Positions 13,200-25,829 are shown, numbered from the stretch's first letter. The stretch is DNA of 64,000 nucleotides from Cunninghamia lanceolata (GCA_027924645.1 BSBN01000047.1:4774001-4838000), one strand, 5' to 3'. The notes: generated from the letters alone by a model not told the origin. Program-made: numbers and translations.

Positions 13200-14240
13200 T
13201 TAATAGTTCCAGTGCATTAATTTCATAATCATTGTGAAATGTCACATCATCATAACCTCCTTCCTCGGTGGGACTTTTGTGATGTTATGGCGATCTAATA
13301 ACTTCTTATGGTGTGAACATTTGTAGATATCTCAATCATTGTGACTTTTTATTTTGTCTCCTCGATGTCACCTTTTATAAAAACATATATAAGTCTGTAT
13401 CAGCAAGACATTTCAAGGTCTACCCAATATAGAAATGAGCATAGATTTCGTCGGCCTGACTTACATTATCATTGTGAGAACATCATCGTACTCTGATATT
13501 TCAAAAAATCTCCGATATGAATATCGACATGAGTCTTGTCAACATGCTTATTGGCTTCTCTTTACAGGGTAGGTTAGTGGAATTGGCAAGACCCAGGTAA
13601 TTAATACTGATATTGGTTGTCTTTATAATCTATCAGAAAGAGTCTTATCGATGAGTGTGGCCACTACCATCATCGAAACAACATATGTTATCAGGTTGAC
13701 TTCATTCAAACTATCTGATCCTGATTGTTTCCCCGATGCCTTTTCTTTCTATCCTTCATCAAAATGATCATGATCATATGTCACCGAAATCCTTCGTCGT
13801 TGAAACTATAGATTCGGCAAGACTTGTAAACTTTATTTTGATCTGTTCCCTTCTGCCGATGAGTTATATCCTCTATATTCAATGGTGTGACTTAGGGCTA
13901 AAATGCCTTTTCATCGTTGAGACATCATGAGGTCAGAAACACTTTAATCTCTTACCCCGATGTGCATTTCTTCTCGATGAGTCACTAGCTCCATCCATTC
14001 CATGGGTTCTTCGGCAAGAGTCCTAGCAAATTCTTTCATCGGCATGGTCTATACTATCAGGGGAGAGTTCGGAGTATTCTCTGATATTGTTTTCTCGTGC
14101 CGATAGTCCTCACCTTTGATTAACTCACTGTGACTAGGAATTCTCTCTCCGATGAGGGGTCATCGGTGTTACTCCTTTCATCAGAGATGTCTGAAGTTTT
14201 CTCTCCGACCATAATCCTCATGCTGATACACATCTAGCTC
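13200..14240 (-). promoter_or_regulatory. Cluster of CCGATGA/TCATCGG-like motifs in U3 (3' LTR)
   Basis: In the first 1.3 kb of the LTR (element sense) the core CGAT/ATCG recurs at least a dozen times in about 1 kb, in both orientations. Examples are CTCGATG near 13360, TATCGATGAG near 13645, CCCCGATG near 13732, GCCGATGAG near 13856, CTCGATGAG near 13974, CATCGGCATG near 14039, TGCCGATAG near 14099, and CCGATGAGGGGTCATCGG at 14149-14166. Position upstream of the ORF fits a promoter/enhancer array. Function is inferred only. Confidence 0.5.
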
Positions 14241-14494
14241 GTTTCAATTAGAACATGGATTGGTATAAAGAAAACACTAAGGTCTCGCTTAAATTAAGGA
14301 ACTGAGGCCCCTTATTATATTACAATTTGAGGGGTGAGATAATTATTTATGGTGAAAATCATGTGATATTTATGGAATTTATCAGCTGCTATTATCAGTT
14401 TGGGCATATGATTTTGGGCATACGATTTTCTGATTTGGTTGGACATGGGGTGGGTAGGAGTATAGGAAAATTTTGAAATTTTCCTGTCCCAACA

Positions 14495-14606
14495 GTGGCT
14501 CTATTTGGGATGTATACCCCTTGTGGGTATAACAAGAATTCAGATCTCTTGGGGGAGCACACCATGTATTTTGTTTATTGGGGATGACAACTTTACATAA
14601 TTTTAG

Positions 14607-14649
<43 letters not shown>

Positions 14650-14931
14650 GAGAATGGGAGTTGGAAGTGATAATGATGTGGAACGGGGATGATGCTATAC
14701 TACTGTATGTGGAAAAGTTTTTGTTATTGTTGGGAGATTCATAGGACTGTCCATGTACTGGAAGATCCTAATCTCTCTTTATTACCCTAAATTATTGTGC
14801 ATGGGATAAAAGTATTTCAAGAATTATTTAAGAGTTGTCCATGCACTGGCAACACTTATTTCTCTTTGTGCATTATTTCGATATTTTCATGAAAAGAAAG
14901 GTTTCAGAAACTACCCATGCACTAGCAGTTC
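14495..14931 (-). other. Internal 3' untranslated part of the Tat element
   Basis: Between integrase and the 3' LTR. No coding blocks are visible. It contains the AT microsatellite listed separately and a GGGGTATACATCCC stretch (minus strand) close to the LTR that may hold the priming site for plus-strand DNA. Confidence 0.5.
14609..14644. repeat. (AT)18 microsatellite
   Basis: Uninterrupted AT dinucleotides over 36 bp. There is no counterpart elsewhere in the element, so it probably expanded after insertion. Confidence 0.95.
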
Positions 14932-15929
14932 CTACTCTTCTCCAGACATATTTTGCAAATAGTAAGAATCATCTCCTCCTTTGCTGGTGACAACAAAAGG
15001 ACCTAACCACAAGGCTTCAAACTTTCCATGCTTTCCTTTCTCCTGGCATCTGGCATTCCACATCAATACCAAGTCATTTATCTCAAATTTTCTATCCTTG
15101 GCCTTTTTGTTAAAAAGGTATTTTACTTGTGATTGCAATTTGATGTTCTGCTTTTGAACCAGTCTCCTTGTCTCATCAAGTTCTGCAAGATGTTCTAATA
15201 TTTCCTCCATTGGTTCAGGAATGCTTAAATCCTCTTGAAGAACAAATTTGTAAATTGGTAGAAGATTTTCTAATGGCATAAAGGAGATCTTCCAATTGCT
15301 CTCTTCATAGTAATCCTATTAGCCCACACAACCATTCTCAACTTTGAATCCCATGCCTTTTTGTTTTCCTCCAACATTCTTTTTATAATTTTTAGAAGAT
15401 TTTTATTACTAGATTCTGCTTTCCCATTTGCTTGTGGGTGATAAGGGGCAGCATAAGACACTATGATGCCATATATATTGCAGAAATTTTTGAACTCATT
15501 AGACCTAAAGCACATTTCATTATCTGTAATCAACTTCACTGGGGTGTCAAATCTAAATATAATGTTTTCCATTAAAAAGTTGATCACCACCTTGCTTGTT
15601 GCTTGTTTAGTTGGGATTGCTTCCACCCATTTTGTGAAGTAATCTGTTGCCACTAAAATCCATTTGTGTCCTCCGCTTGACTTCTCTACAATTTCTCCTA
15701 TGAAGTCAATACCCCATTGATAGAATGGAGCTTCCACCTGCATAGGTTTCAAGGGTAGTGCTCCCTGATATTTTAATTTTCTTGAGAATGTTTGGCATGC
15801 TTCACATTTTCTCATATAGCAATATGAATCATTGAAAATTCTAGGCCAATAGTATCCATCTCTCAGGATTTTGTGGGCTATAGATTTTGCTAAGAAGTGC
15901 CCTCCACATACTCCATGTAATTCTTTCAT
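14932..15929 (-). pseudogene. Tat integrase
   Basis: Reads from 15929 leftward. Residues 5-45 hold the HHCC zinc finger (HGVCGGHFLAKS then CEACQ). The core has WGIDFIGE (first Asp), LITDNEMCF (second Asp; the usual Gly after Asn is Glu) and HPQANGKAESSNK (Glu), so the D-D-E triad is present. The frame shifts at about 15275 into 15279-14932, which holds the C-terminal GPY/F block GKFEALWLGPFVV. Integrase joins element cDNA to the target; the 5-bp duplication found here is what it leaves. The rest of the domain is well kept, but the frameshift breaks it. Confidence 0.9.
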
Positions 15930-16235
15930 GACATGTTTTGACTGATGTTCATCTAGGCATAACAGCAGAATACCATCCCTATTCTTCTAATAAATGTCTC
16001 CATCGATAAATACATACTTTGAGGCCTATAATTTAAGTGTCATTTTCTTGTTATCATCATATCCTTTAGGACATTTCATATGTTACAGATAATATATGAT
16101 GTCAGTATACCATGGAGTATGCTCAATGCTAGAACTCATATTATTAACATCATCAGTATTACATAAATGAGAAGCATCAAGATTGTTTTCGGCCATCAGT
16201 CTAGCAAGACCCTGTCCTCTCACCAATTTGGTGAT

Positions 16236-16667
16236 TTAGATTTCAATATTAAATTCCTGAATTTTATTAATCCACCTGCACCTTCTACCCATAACGTTAG
16301 TTTGGACTAATACATCTTTTTCTGCAGCATTAAGTATGTATGCTATTATTTCAGCTCCCACCAAGTATGATCTAAAAGCTTTGACTGCTTTTACCAATGC
16401 ATACGCTTGTTTCTCAACTATATCATATTTTAATTCTGCATTTTGAAGAGATTTGCTAAAACATGAAATGGGTTGTTGATATCCCTCATCATTTTTCTGC
16501 AACATTACTACTGCCACTGTATGATATGAAGCAAATGAGAATAGCTGGAATGGCTTGCTGAAATCAGGAGATACCAGAACTGGGGATTCCTTGATTGCCT
16601 TCTTAATGGCAGCAAATGCCTCTAATGTTTCTGCTGTCCAGTTGACTTTTGAATTCTTTTTTAACAT
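16236..16667 (-). pseudogene. Degenerate Gypsy-type RNase H after RT
   Basis: Begins in the RT connection (NWTAETLEAFAAIKKAI) and continues as the retrotransposon RNase H domain. Where catalytic Asp is expected (F.L.TDAS...GAVL.Q) it reads LFSFASYHTVAVVMLQ, with no Asp. The later TDH.AL block reads AYILNAAEKDVL, again without Asp. The Glu-containing KQAYALVKAVKAFRSYL block survives. The domain is therefore catalytically void, consistent with Tat elements in which the extra RNase H does the cleavage. A stop-rich linker (15930-16235) separates it from integrase. Confidence 0.8.
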
Positions 16668-17643
16668 TCTTGATATGGGACTAACAATTTTTGCAAAATT
16701 TAATATGAATCTCCTAACAAAGTTGATTTGGCCAAAGAATGATTATATAGCTTTTACATCCTTAGGAATGGGAACCTGGTCAATGGCTCTTACTCTTTCA
16801 AGATCTATTCTTACTCCATCTTTTGAGACTATGTGACCAAGCAACTTGCCCTCTATTACTGTGAAATGTCATTTCTTAGGATTCAACGAAATTCCATATT
16901 CTAAGGCTTTAATAAAAATTTGTTCTAAATGTGTACAATGATCTTCATCCTTTTTGGAATATGCTGTCATGTCATCCTGATATACTACCATAATTTTATT
17001 AATTAGCCATAATTTTATTAATTAGCTCTACAAAGGCCACATCCATCACCCTTTGGAATGTTGCTCCAGCGTTTGTGAGTCCAAATGGCATTCTTAAGTA
17101 CACATATGTTCCCCATGGTGTGGTGAATGCAGTCTTATATTGTTCTAATTCTTTGACTTTCACCTAATTATACCCTAAGAAACCATCCATCATTGACAAT
17201 AGTTCACACCCTGTAACCTTTTGTAGTATTGCTTCCATATTAGGAAGGGGATAGTTGTCGTTAAGAGAAGATTTATTTAGATTCCTTAAGTCCACACATA
17301 ATCTAATATCACCTTTTTTCTTTCTGACAAGCACCAAATTAGAGACCTAAGAAGAATGCCTAATGGGTTTGATAATAGCTCTATCTCTTAGTTTTGTAAG
17401 TTCTTCAAGCATTTTAGGGACCAGTGTAGGATTAATAGGTCTCTGCTTTTGCCTAAATGGTTTGGCATCAGGTTTTAATGGTATTTCATGCTGAAATAGA
17501 TCCTCCCTATATGCTTTCAAGTCATCATATAACCATGCAAATACATGTCTATACTTTCTGAGTAAATTGATGAGCATGCTTCTAATTTTTGGACTGAGCT
17601 TCTTTCCACTATATACACTCTTTGGGGCTGCCTGCGTCCCCAA
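16668..17643 (-). pseudogene. Tat reverse transcriptase
   Basis: Starts with HVFAWLYDDLKAY and KPFRQKQRPINPTLVPKML (17643-17347), then after a TAG the RT blocks VSNLVLVRKKKG and [29 protein letters not shown], and VVYQDDMTAYSK with the catalytic Asp pair intact. A 19-bp tandem duplication at 16988-17025, just beside the catalytic block, shifts the frame. Several further stops (for example near 17160, 16865 and 16740) break it. RT copies element RNA into DNA. Confidence 0.9.
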
Positions 17644-17664
17644 ATTAATCTCTTCAAGATCATT

Positions 17665-18546
17665 CTATACTATGGGTGTGTCTTTTATCTTAAATTTGTC
17701 ACATCCGTCAAACGATTTTTCCAATGCTATGAATCCCTTAGGTATTTTGTTTGTTTTTAGCTGAACGATCTCTTGACCAAAAAGGGTTTCTTTTTCATCA
17801 TGTTCTTCCACGAATGCATTAAAATCAATCTCTTGGTTCTCATAGTGATCGTCACATTGTAAGAATTTTATTATGTCGGCATCATTCTTAAACACTTGCT
17901 AGTTATGGACATTATCTGGGATAGTGGGTCTATTTTTGAATTCAATTTCTGTAATACCCCCCAATGTGATATCATCTCTTTTTAATGCAATATTTGCTAG
18001 AAAATCTGCCATAATATTTTTTGATCTATCAACCCAGTTGATTGAGAAGGCATCAAACAACTCAACATCATACCAGACAACATTTCTATATTGCTTCAAC
18101 CTCTTGTTTTTGGATAAGTATTTCCCTCTTACTTGGGAAGTAACTAATTCTAAATCACCGTATACAACCAACTTTCTTATCTTATGCTTGGTGGCTATAT
18201 TCAAACCAATGAGCAAAGCCTCATATTCTGCTACATTATTTGTGCATTCAAATGTCAATAAGAATGAGTATTTGAAAGTTTTACTTGTCGGTGAAATAAA
18301 TAATACTCCTGCCCCATTTCCCATTTTGCTACATGCACCATCAAAATACATTTTCCACACATCGTTCTCCTCTTTCTTAGATTCTATATGTATTGGATCA
18401 GTATTCTGTAATTCTAGCTGACTTGTTTCAACCTTGAAGGTTCCCAAATCTGTATCACAAAATAGATTTATTTGATTTTGATCCAAGCGTTCTATGATGT
18501 TCTCATAACTTGGCTCCCTACACAGTTTGATCTCTGTGCCTCCCAC
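17665..18546 (-). pseudogene. Extra archaeal-type RNase H between protease and RT, with linker
   Basis: Residues near 65-190 form an archaeal/plant-type RNase H: MYFDGACSKMGNGAGVLF (first Asp), NNVAEYEALLIGL (Glu), VVYGDLELVTSQVRGKY (Asp), NIMADFLANIA (Asp). All four catalytic acids are present. It is followed by RPTIPDNVHN and an acidic linker (17895-17665, after one stop) that runs in the same frame into RT. Protease, this domain and the RT N terminus share one minus-strand frame, so it is a genuine polyprotein domain and not a later insertion. It would remove the RNA template during reverse transcription, replacing the degenerate RNase H downstream. Confidence 0.88.
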
Positions 18547-18573
18547 TGGTATTATGGCATATGATAAATCTAA

Positions 18574-19188
18574 TTAGACATTCCCTCCTGCCATTGCAGC
18601 CCATTGTCTTGATAAGAGTATTCTGTAATATGGTGGAATATCAACCACAGTGATATCAATATTATAAGTCGCTTCAAGGTATGAAGCTAGTTTTATTTCC
18701 ACATCCCTCATAATGCCCATGACTGGGATAGACCTATTGTCCATCGCATAACACTTACCAAATGTAGTGTCAACCCACATTCCCAATTCTTTCATGACTA
18801 CTATTGGCATGATATTCATGGCCGCACCTGGATCAATCATGCAGTTCCTTACTAGCCTGTTTCTGATTAATAAGGTGGTGTAGAAAGGGTCCACTTGTGA
18901 GGGGTTCTTTGTTAAGGTATCACCTAGATATACTTTAGGAATTTGGAATGTTTCTTGGTGAACATTGTTTGTTCTATTCTCTGATTCTTTATATTTTTGA
19001 TTTGGTATATCTGAAATCAGTTTAACCACTGTATTTCTGTATTTATCTATCTTCATCATTTCCAAAAGTGGTACTGATATCTTCACCTGAGATATTGCAT
19101 GAGCAATGTCAAATGAATGGGCCATAGTCTGATCATTCCTTTCTATCTTTATATGTTCTTTTTCTTGATTTGGTGATTTATATTTCAT
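18574..19188 (-). pseudogene. Tat aspartic protease
   Basis: About 205 codons. The active site reads MIDPGAAMNIMPI, matching the D-x-G-[SA] motif of Tat proteases, with Asp kept. ELGMWVDTTFGKCYAMDNRS and YRILLSRQWAAMAGG match the flap and the C-terminal ILLGR-W region. It follows gag in the same frame and leads directly into the RNase H region after one stop at 18571-18573. It would process the polyprotein. Only a few stops upstream separate it from gag, so the damage is modest. Confidence 0.88.
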
Positions 19189-19455
19189 TTTATTTCTATC
19201 AATTTTTTCTAGTTCTTTGAATGATGATTTCGCATTATTCTTTTTGTAATTTTGATCTTTTATAAAGATACTCCCAGGTGTTCCCTATTCTAAATTCACT
19301 GTCATGTTCCTTAGGTTATATGCATTTTTAGCTTGAGCTACTGCAGCTATTGTAAGAAATCCTTTTTCCTTTTCAGTGGGCTTTCTCCACTAATCATATG
19401 GTGAATTATTATAATAAGTAGGTCCCTCGTAGCTATCCTCCTGATCTAAGAATAC

Positions 19456-21313
19456 TTATTGTTTTCCCATGTTGATATGATGTTTCTGGTTTCCCACATC
19501 ATATTCATATCCCTCTTCCTTTGTAGAAGAATAGTCTTCATTCAACAAATACAGTGTATCTTGCATCATGTTTATTGTGTGATTATCTCTGTTATAATTG
19601 TATAATGTTCCTTCTTGTTGTACTGCTTTAGCCACCACACAATATTTAGGTGAGTGTGGTAAATTGCACACCAAACACCAAGGTTTATCTTCTACCATAT
19701 GTTCCCCATTTCTCTTTAGAGGGCCAGGAGTATCTTTGCCATAATGTTTTTTCTGCTGCTTTCGATAGGTCTCCCATCCTTCCAATTTGTATTATATGGC
19801 ATGTCATGCAATCTAGGTCTTTCATGTCTATGTTGACCTTCTTGCTTATTCTACTAAATGTTTGGACTTTGAGGAGTTCTAGGATTATCTCTTTTGCTAA
19901 CCATACCTGCAGCTTATGTATTGTTCTCAATAGTTTACGCCACTTTTTGTGCTTTAGCTAGGGTCATAGGGCACCAATTTCTATGTTCATACCCTGTCTT
20001 AGGATCAAATGCTTTCAGATAAATACTCAATGCTGCTGGATCAGTTAGTTTAGATCCATGTGGTATTTTGTTCTGTAACTTAGAAAATCTTAGATTGAAA
20101 TCATATACTGACTCATTTTGGTATTTTTGGATGCTTATCAATTCATGCAATGCAAACTCAGGGGCATACTGATTGTCATACTACTTGAATTGACTATGGA
20201 AATCTGTTAGGGAACTGATTGAAGCATCTGGTAAGCTGTTGAACTAGTCTCTTGTATCTTCAATTAGAGACATCATGAATAACCTCATTTTAACATCTTC
20301 ATAATCCATACTAATATCTTGTACAAAGGCATTGAAGCTTCTGATGTGATCCTCAGCTAATACTACATTGTTTCTAGTGAACTTGGGAACTATATTTCTC
20401 CAATTACTGTCAATAGGGTATGGATACAATTGACATCTAGTCAGATCAAATTGCCTGCATATGTTTGTGAGGTTTTGAGGTGGAACATTCATGGGTGGTG
20501 GGTTAGGGTAGTAATTATATCCACCTGGAGGCTGATGATAATCATATTGCTATTGTGGATTTATGTGGGGGTTCATATGAGGGTTTTGTGGTCTACAATA
20601 TTGTTGGCCAAGGGATGGGTATGGATTAGCCATATGTTGAGAGGTGGTCTAGGATTATTTGGGATGGTATTTTGATGAACATGACTTCTGAATGCTTGTG
20701 GATTGGAAATACCACTTGTATTTTGGTGCAAGTTTTGTTGTGGGTTCCTCAAAATATTTCCTCTATGTGGAGTTATATATTTTGGGGTAGTTGTTTTAGT
20801 CCTATTCCTTATCTGTTGAATTTCCTGTTTTAACAACATCTCTGTTTCCTCTATCTTGATCATTTCAAGTTCTTCCTAGATCTTAAGCACATTCTGTTGT
20901 ACTTCATTTATATTTCTTGTACTCTTTGGACTTTTATTCACCTCTTGATTTGTGAATCCATATTTTACCCCCTCTTCCTGCTATAATGAAATTTTATAAT
21001 CATATTCAGCTTGCCTCTAATCAATTTCCTTCATGGCTTGTGCTTCACACTCAAGCTGTTCTTGAGGATCAGGTCTGTATTTTGCCAATATATCATCAGT
21101 TACTCCATTGATTTGAGACAAAGTCTAATTTGATTCATGCAAAGGGGTAAAACTATTGTGATTTATGATAGTTTGTTATGTATTATCTTCTTGAGCCTCT
21201 TGATTAATATTCTAATGAAAATAATTTGATGCTCCATTTTTCTTGGGAATGGTTCTAATTGGTGGAGATGATTGTATCTTCTTCCCTTCGATCTTGGATC
21301 TTCTACCATCCAT
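19456..21313 (-). pseudogene. gag: Tat gag polyprotein, several stops and frameshifts
   Basis: The ATG at 21313 opens MDGRRSKIEGKKIQSS about 180 bases after the primer-binding site. It is in frame with the Glu/Gln-rich stretch 20863-20573. The capsid part in 20492-19935 has RNIVPKF, EDHIRSFNAFV, MRLFMMSL and YDFNLRFSKLQNKIP. The last part, 19785-19456, has the zinc knuckle WCLVCNLPHSPKYC, a Tat-type C-x2-C-x3-H-x4-C. At least two frame changes and many TAG/TAA codons interrupt it. Gag forms the particle. The N-terminal third is Asn/His/Pro-rich and low in complexity. Confidence 0.8.
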
Positions 21314-21479
21314 TTGGTACTAACTTTTTGTTATAATAGGTTCTAGTGTCACCACCTATTTTTGTAAATAGGATAAGTTTATATTTTATCTTTCTGAATT
21401 CTTCTTGCCAACAGAGTTACCAATTTGAAATTTTTGACTCTATAAAGGATGGTCTCTTACTAAGGTCCTTTATTTGGTT

Positions 21480-21496
21480 CCCCAGTAGAGTCACCA
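21480..21496 (-). other. Primer-binding site of the Tat element
   Basis: On the minus strand TGGTGACTCTACTGGGG lies three bases inside the 5' LTR. This resembles the TGGCGACTCTGCTGGGG-type site of Tat/Ogre elements, which I recall as matching an Arg tRNA. Three positions appear mutated (CpG or G-to-A type). Confidence 0.75.
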
Positions 21497-22602
21497 ATTT
21501 TTTAGGTCTCAAAAATGTAGGTAGTGAATCCTAAGAGGATGCCAGACTCTATGATCAGATTGGCAAAGTTTTTGGACTAACAAAGTTTAACCTATAGGGT
21601 TTATGACTCTCTGCACTTTAGGCACTAGTATACCTAAGCAGGTGGAACTTGAAAGTTGAAGCAGATTAGATGAATGTAAGTGCTTGGACTAAGTTAATGG
21701 ATATACCCACAATGGCAAATGGTGTGGAATAGATGAATGTTGGTTAACTAGTTCTATATCTAATATCTAGAAATGATTGGTATAAATTGTACAAGCAATA
21801 TCAAGGTAAATTTTATAACTATGCTCAACTAATGAATGGCTTTTGGATAAAACTAAATGATGAATCAAGATAAGACCAATGCCTTGTTGGATAAACAGAG
21901 TCAAACGAAAATATGAGACTAGTGGCTTATATTGGGTGATAACTCTAACTGTTTGGCACAATACTTTGGTTTACAACTTGCATAAACGTGTAGGGAAATG
22001 ATTGACAAACTCTTCGTAATATCCAACTGACACAATCAAGTTTCTTGTTATTCACCAGAAGGAAATTTAATCCTTTCTTGAAGGAACCAATTGAATGAAA
22101 TATACAAGAACAATAGATAATATCAACTTGGAGACAGAATGACAATCCTAATTATATGGTTCTTCTCAATGATCCAAATCAACACTTCTAGATTACTATG
22201 ACTGACCAGAAGGATTTTAATTCCTTTTGAAGAAACCAATTAATCAAATCACACAAATATAGCAAATGTGCATTGACAAATTAAATATGTACTTGATATA
22301 TCAATTTGAATAATAAGGAAATGCAGAACTGGAGACAACCAAATAATTGAATAGTTTCAACAAACAATTGAATGCCAATATAAAACCACAAAATCAGAGA
22401 TCTTCTATTAACTTCTTTAATATAATATTTGCAACATGGTATTTTAAAGTATTATGAACTTCTCCTATTATCTCCTCTTGCTGATGATCATTGATCACCA
22501 TATTTTCAACTTATATAGAAATACTTATGAAGAGACATAACTCTTCAAAATGTCTTTTGGGAATTAAAATGATTAACACAGCAACAAACAAAGATAATAA
22601 CT

Positions 22603-25589
22603 CTAAGCCCTGCTAAGCCATAAGTATATCTGAGCAGTATGATCTAGGTATTCTTGGCTACAATGTGTGTCAATAAACTCAATAGCATTTCTTGTGATCA
22701 TGTCCATTGTCACCATCTTCTCTAGATGCTTGCAGGCTTCCCCAGATGCAGAATCTTTATCCTTGAGAGCCTCTAAAGCTTCATGTAATATCACCTGGCA
22801 CTGTTTACTCCATTCATCTTTTCTCTTCAGCTCCTTGTCATTTCTGAACAACATGGGTACACCTACTTTTGAAGCCTCAATGCATTCCTTGGCATCATTT
22901 TTAAGCTGGTCATGAAATTTTTGATGTTGTTCAATCAAGTCTTTTGCACTAGAAGTACCTGTAGTGTTAGGAGAATCCCTACTCTGTATCTCATGGAGTT
23001 TCTCTTGAAGCCTATTGTTTAACATTTCATGCTCTTAGATCACCTTATGGTTTTCAGAATAGACATCACAAAATTTATTCATCCAATACATCATATTAAT
23101 GTGCCTATTCTCTAGCACTGCTGCAAGTGTGTCAATCTAATCCTGAGATATCTGATCAACAGATAGTGATTGGGTGCTTTGTGAACTCTCTCCTTGGGTT
23201 AACCTTTTAACTGACCTTCTGAAGGCATTCTTGACAGTATCTTTCAAGAAATCATTTTCCTTTGTTAATCTTTCACAACTTAGTTTGTATACATCTCGTT
23301 CCTTGATCAACATCTGAGCCTGAGCTTTATTTAATTTTGCAACATTTATGCCAATAACTCCAGTAATCAAAGGATCAGTTTCCCCTGCTTTCAATATCAT
23401 AACATGCCCAAAAGTTTATTCAGTATCTATAATGGCCGTTTTCTTAAGAGGAGGGTATAAGGCCAATATCATGACTGAGTTTTCATCATTATTATATTTG
23501 GTACCCATGTATACCTCTGTGACATCCTCATGAGTGAGATTATACTTGTCATTAGTATTATGCAAAAAACTATCAAACAGTAAGGCATAATTTATATCAA
23601 GTCTAGGAAATATCATGACACCTGCTTCTCTGAGAAACGGTCTACCTCTATTAGGAGTCATAGCTTTCAATTCATTGTCCACTATTGTTTTTAACAATCA
23701 ATTAATTGTCTTTCATTGTCAGCCATGACATCTTCAACTAATTCCTTGAGTTCTTTTCCCTTGCAGTTGTACAAAAATGATTTAAATTCTTGAGAATGAA
23801 TAAACTAATCATCTGCAATGAAAGAATCATATGCTAACTATCTAGGATCCTCATCACCAGGCCCCTCTTCATCATGCTCTCTATTAGGAGATTGATAACA
23901 CTCCATTTTTTATTTGGATATTCTAGTCCCCTATTCGTTTAACTCTTCTTCTCCTGTAGATTCCTCATCACCAAAAGACAACAACTCTATCTCTGCAAGT
24001 TGCTTTCTCTTGTCATCTAGTTCTCTATTATACTTCTCAATTACTAGTTCAACTTCAGCTTCTTCCATGTTCCTAATAATATCATCATGTGGATATGGGA
24101 TATGTGTATATCCACTGAGGTTTTGTTTTCTTCTAACAAAATCAATAAAACCCTTGGGATCAAATCCTTTTCTTACTTTTGCACACCTCATGTTGTAATG
24201 CATTAATTTGTCCTAGATGAGACCATAACCATCTTTTGACTCCACAGTAAAATCTCTGAAGCACAGAGTACTGGGCATGAAGGATTGTTTGTCAAAGGCA
24301 CTCAAGTTCATCACATTAGAGTAGTTCATTTGCCTGACTATCTCTAAGTAGGAAATCCTATTAGGAACTGTCTTGAGCAATATAAATGGGGTATCTTCAA
24401 AACCATAAATTCTACCCATGGTGAAATCCTGAAAAACAATACCAATATCCCCAGTTGTGGGTGACAGTTGGGGGACCACCAAAATCTTTTGGTCTGAGAA
24501 ACCTCTTTATTTCATTTGATATTGAATATTCACAAGGATGATTGAAATATCTATACAACATTTTTACACAGTAGTCTTCAAAATGAATGTAACTGGAATG
24601 GCCAAACCTACTGTCCCATATACTTGTCCGGATTTGCACAGGTGACTTTTGTCCCCTCTTGTCTACTTGAGAAATTCTAAGTTCACTTGGCCATATTCCA
24701 ATTTCCTGGCCATAGTATAATACCATATGCATGAGGAGAGAATAATGCTCAAAAGAGACTATTGGGGCATTGTTCTTAATTGCAATTAAACTGGAATCAA
24801 TCTTTCTGAGGACATAAACAACATAGTCAAACTACCTAGCATTGTGACACTAAATATCTGTTGCTATCACCATTAATGGAATTGACATAAAATTAGGAAC
24901 CTCTGACCCTAGGACTTGGCCAATGGAATAATACATGTATTGCATATATGGTTCAAACAAAGACACATGGAATGGAGGTCCATCATTGTCATCAAAACAC
25001 ATTGTTTTTCCCTCTACCCTAGGCCTGTGGAGAAGCAATCTCCATCCATTGTAGTATCCATCCTCCAGTATTCTTTGTCCAAATCTTCATACACTATTGG
25101 AAGAGTACACAAATCATCTAAATCAAACACTTCACAAATGGCATTCTTGGACAAGTGGATAACAGGTTGTCCTTGTGGATTGCATATGGCTTTGAGGCTG
25201 GGATTGTAATGTTTAGCCAAGAGTTTTAGGAGTTCCACATTCAAAAACACATCAGGGATGACCAATTTGCCTAAATTCAAATGCCAAAGATTAGACACTG
25301 GGACGTTCCTGAATCTGCGATCGTAATGAATTTTGAACAACTCATATCCTCTGATTGGTGTCGATATATTGCCTAGGTATTTTCATTTGTCCTCTAATTT
25401 CTCTACATCTACTCTGAGTTGTGCAGACCTTCGGGCTTTAGGGGTAGACCCAGGCAATTGGTCAATTAAATCCTGATTTAGTTTCCTTTCTTTCATTTTT
25501 TCGTCAGGGCTTTTGTCAATTTTCTGTTTCTTAGTTTTGCTAGTTTCACTTTGTTGTTTTCTACCCTTGCCTTTTACTAGAGTCTCCAT
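22603..25589 (-). pseudogene. LTR-encoded accessory ORF (5' LTR copy), unknown function
   Basis: Sister of 10021-12999, of the same length class (about 990 codons), from the ATG at 25589 to the stop after 22603. It is split by frame changes near 25030, 24450 and 23900-23700. This copy keeps the basic N terminus better (KGKGRKQQSETSKTKKQK, then DEKMKERKLNQDLIDQLPG). The central blocks VIHLSKNAICEVFDLDDL and FHVSLFEPYMQYMYYSIGQ are nearly unchanged from the other LTR. The C-terminal region has EKLHEIQSRDS and LIEQHQKFHDQLKNDAKE, a likely coiled coil. Placed in the 5' LTR it could be expressed from the U3 promoter in the same transcript as gag-pol. I do not know the family; it might relate to plant transposon accessory proteins such as the Ogre ORF1, but I cannot show that. 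Confidence 0.72.
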
Positions 25590-25829
25590 TATAATTCTAG
25601 ATAGGAAATTCAAATTGGAATCTATGACACAGAGGTTTTTTATATATGTACCTGTTAGCTGAGATGATGATTGAACTCCTTTGTTCTCTCCTCTAAGTTT
25701 TCGCTTGTGTGCTCCTCTCAGACAATTCTCCTGAACCAAATTGCAATGATTTCGAATAACTCTTTAGGGGATTTCTTCTCAGTCTGTAATTAATAGTTCC
25801 AGTGCATTAATTTCATAATCTTTGTGAGA

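Larger units (their letters stand above)
8913..14494 (-). repeat. 3' LTR of the Tat element
   Basis: Direct-repeat partner of 21500-27051. In element orientation it starts TGTTGGGACAGG (right end, 14494) and ends CTAACA (left end, 8913). At 5.6 kb it is far longer than usual Gypsy LTRs (commonly 0.3-2 kb). It contains, in element order, a CpG-rich motif region (about 14240-13200), the ORF at 12999-10021, and an AT-rich tail to 8913. I do not see a clean polypurine tract just inside it at 14495-14520. Confidence 0.93.

Noticed and set aside
17924..18421. 165-codon plus-strand ORF
   Set aside because: It lies exactly antisense to the extra RNase H of the Tat element, which has all catalytic residues.
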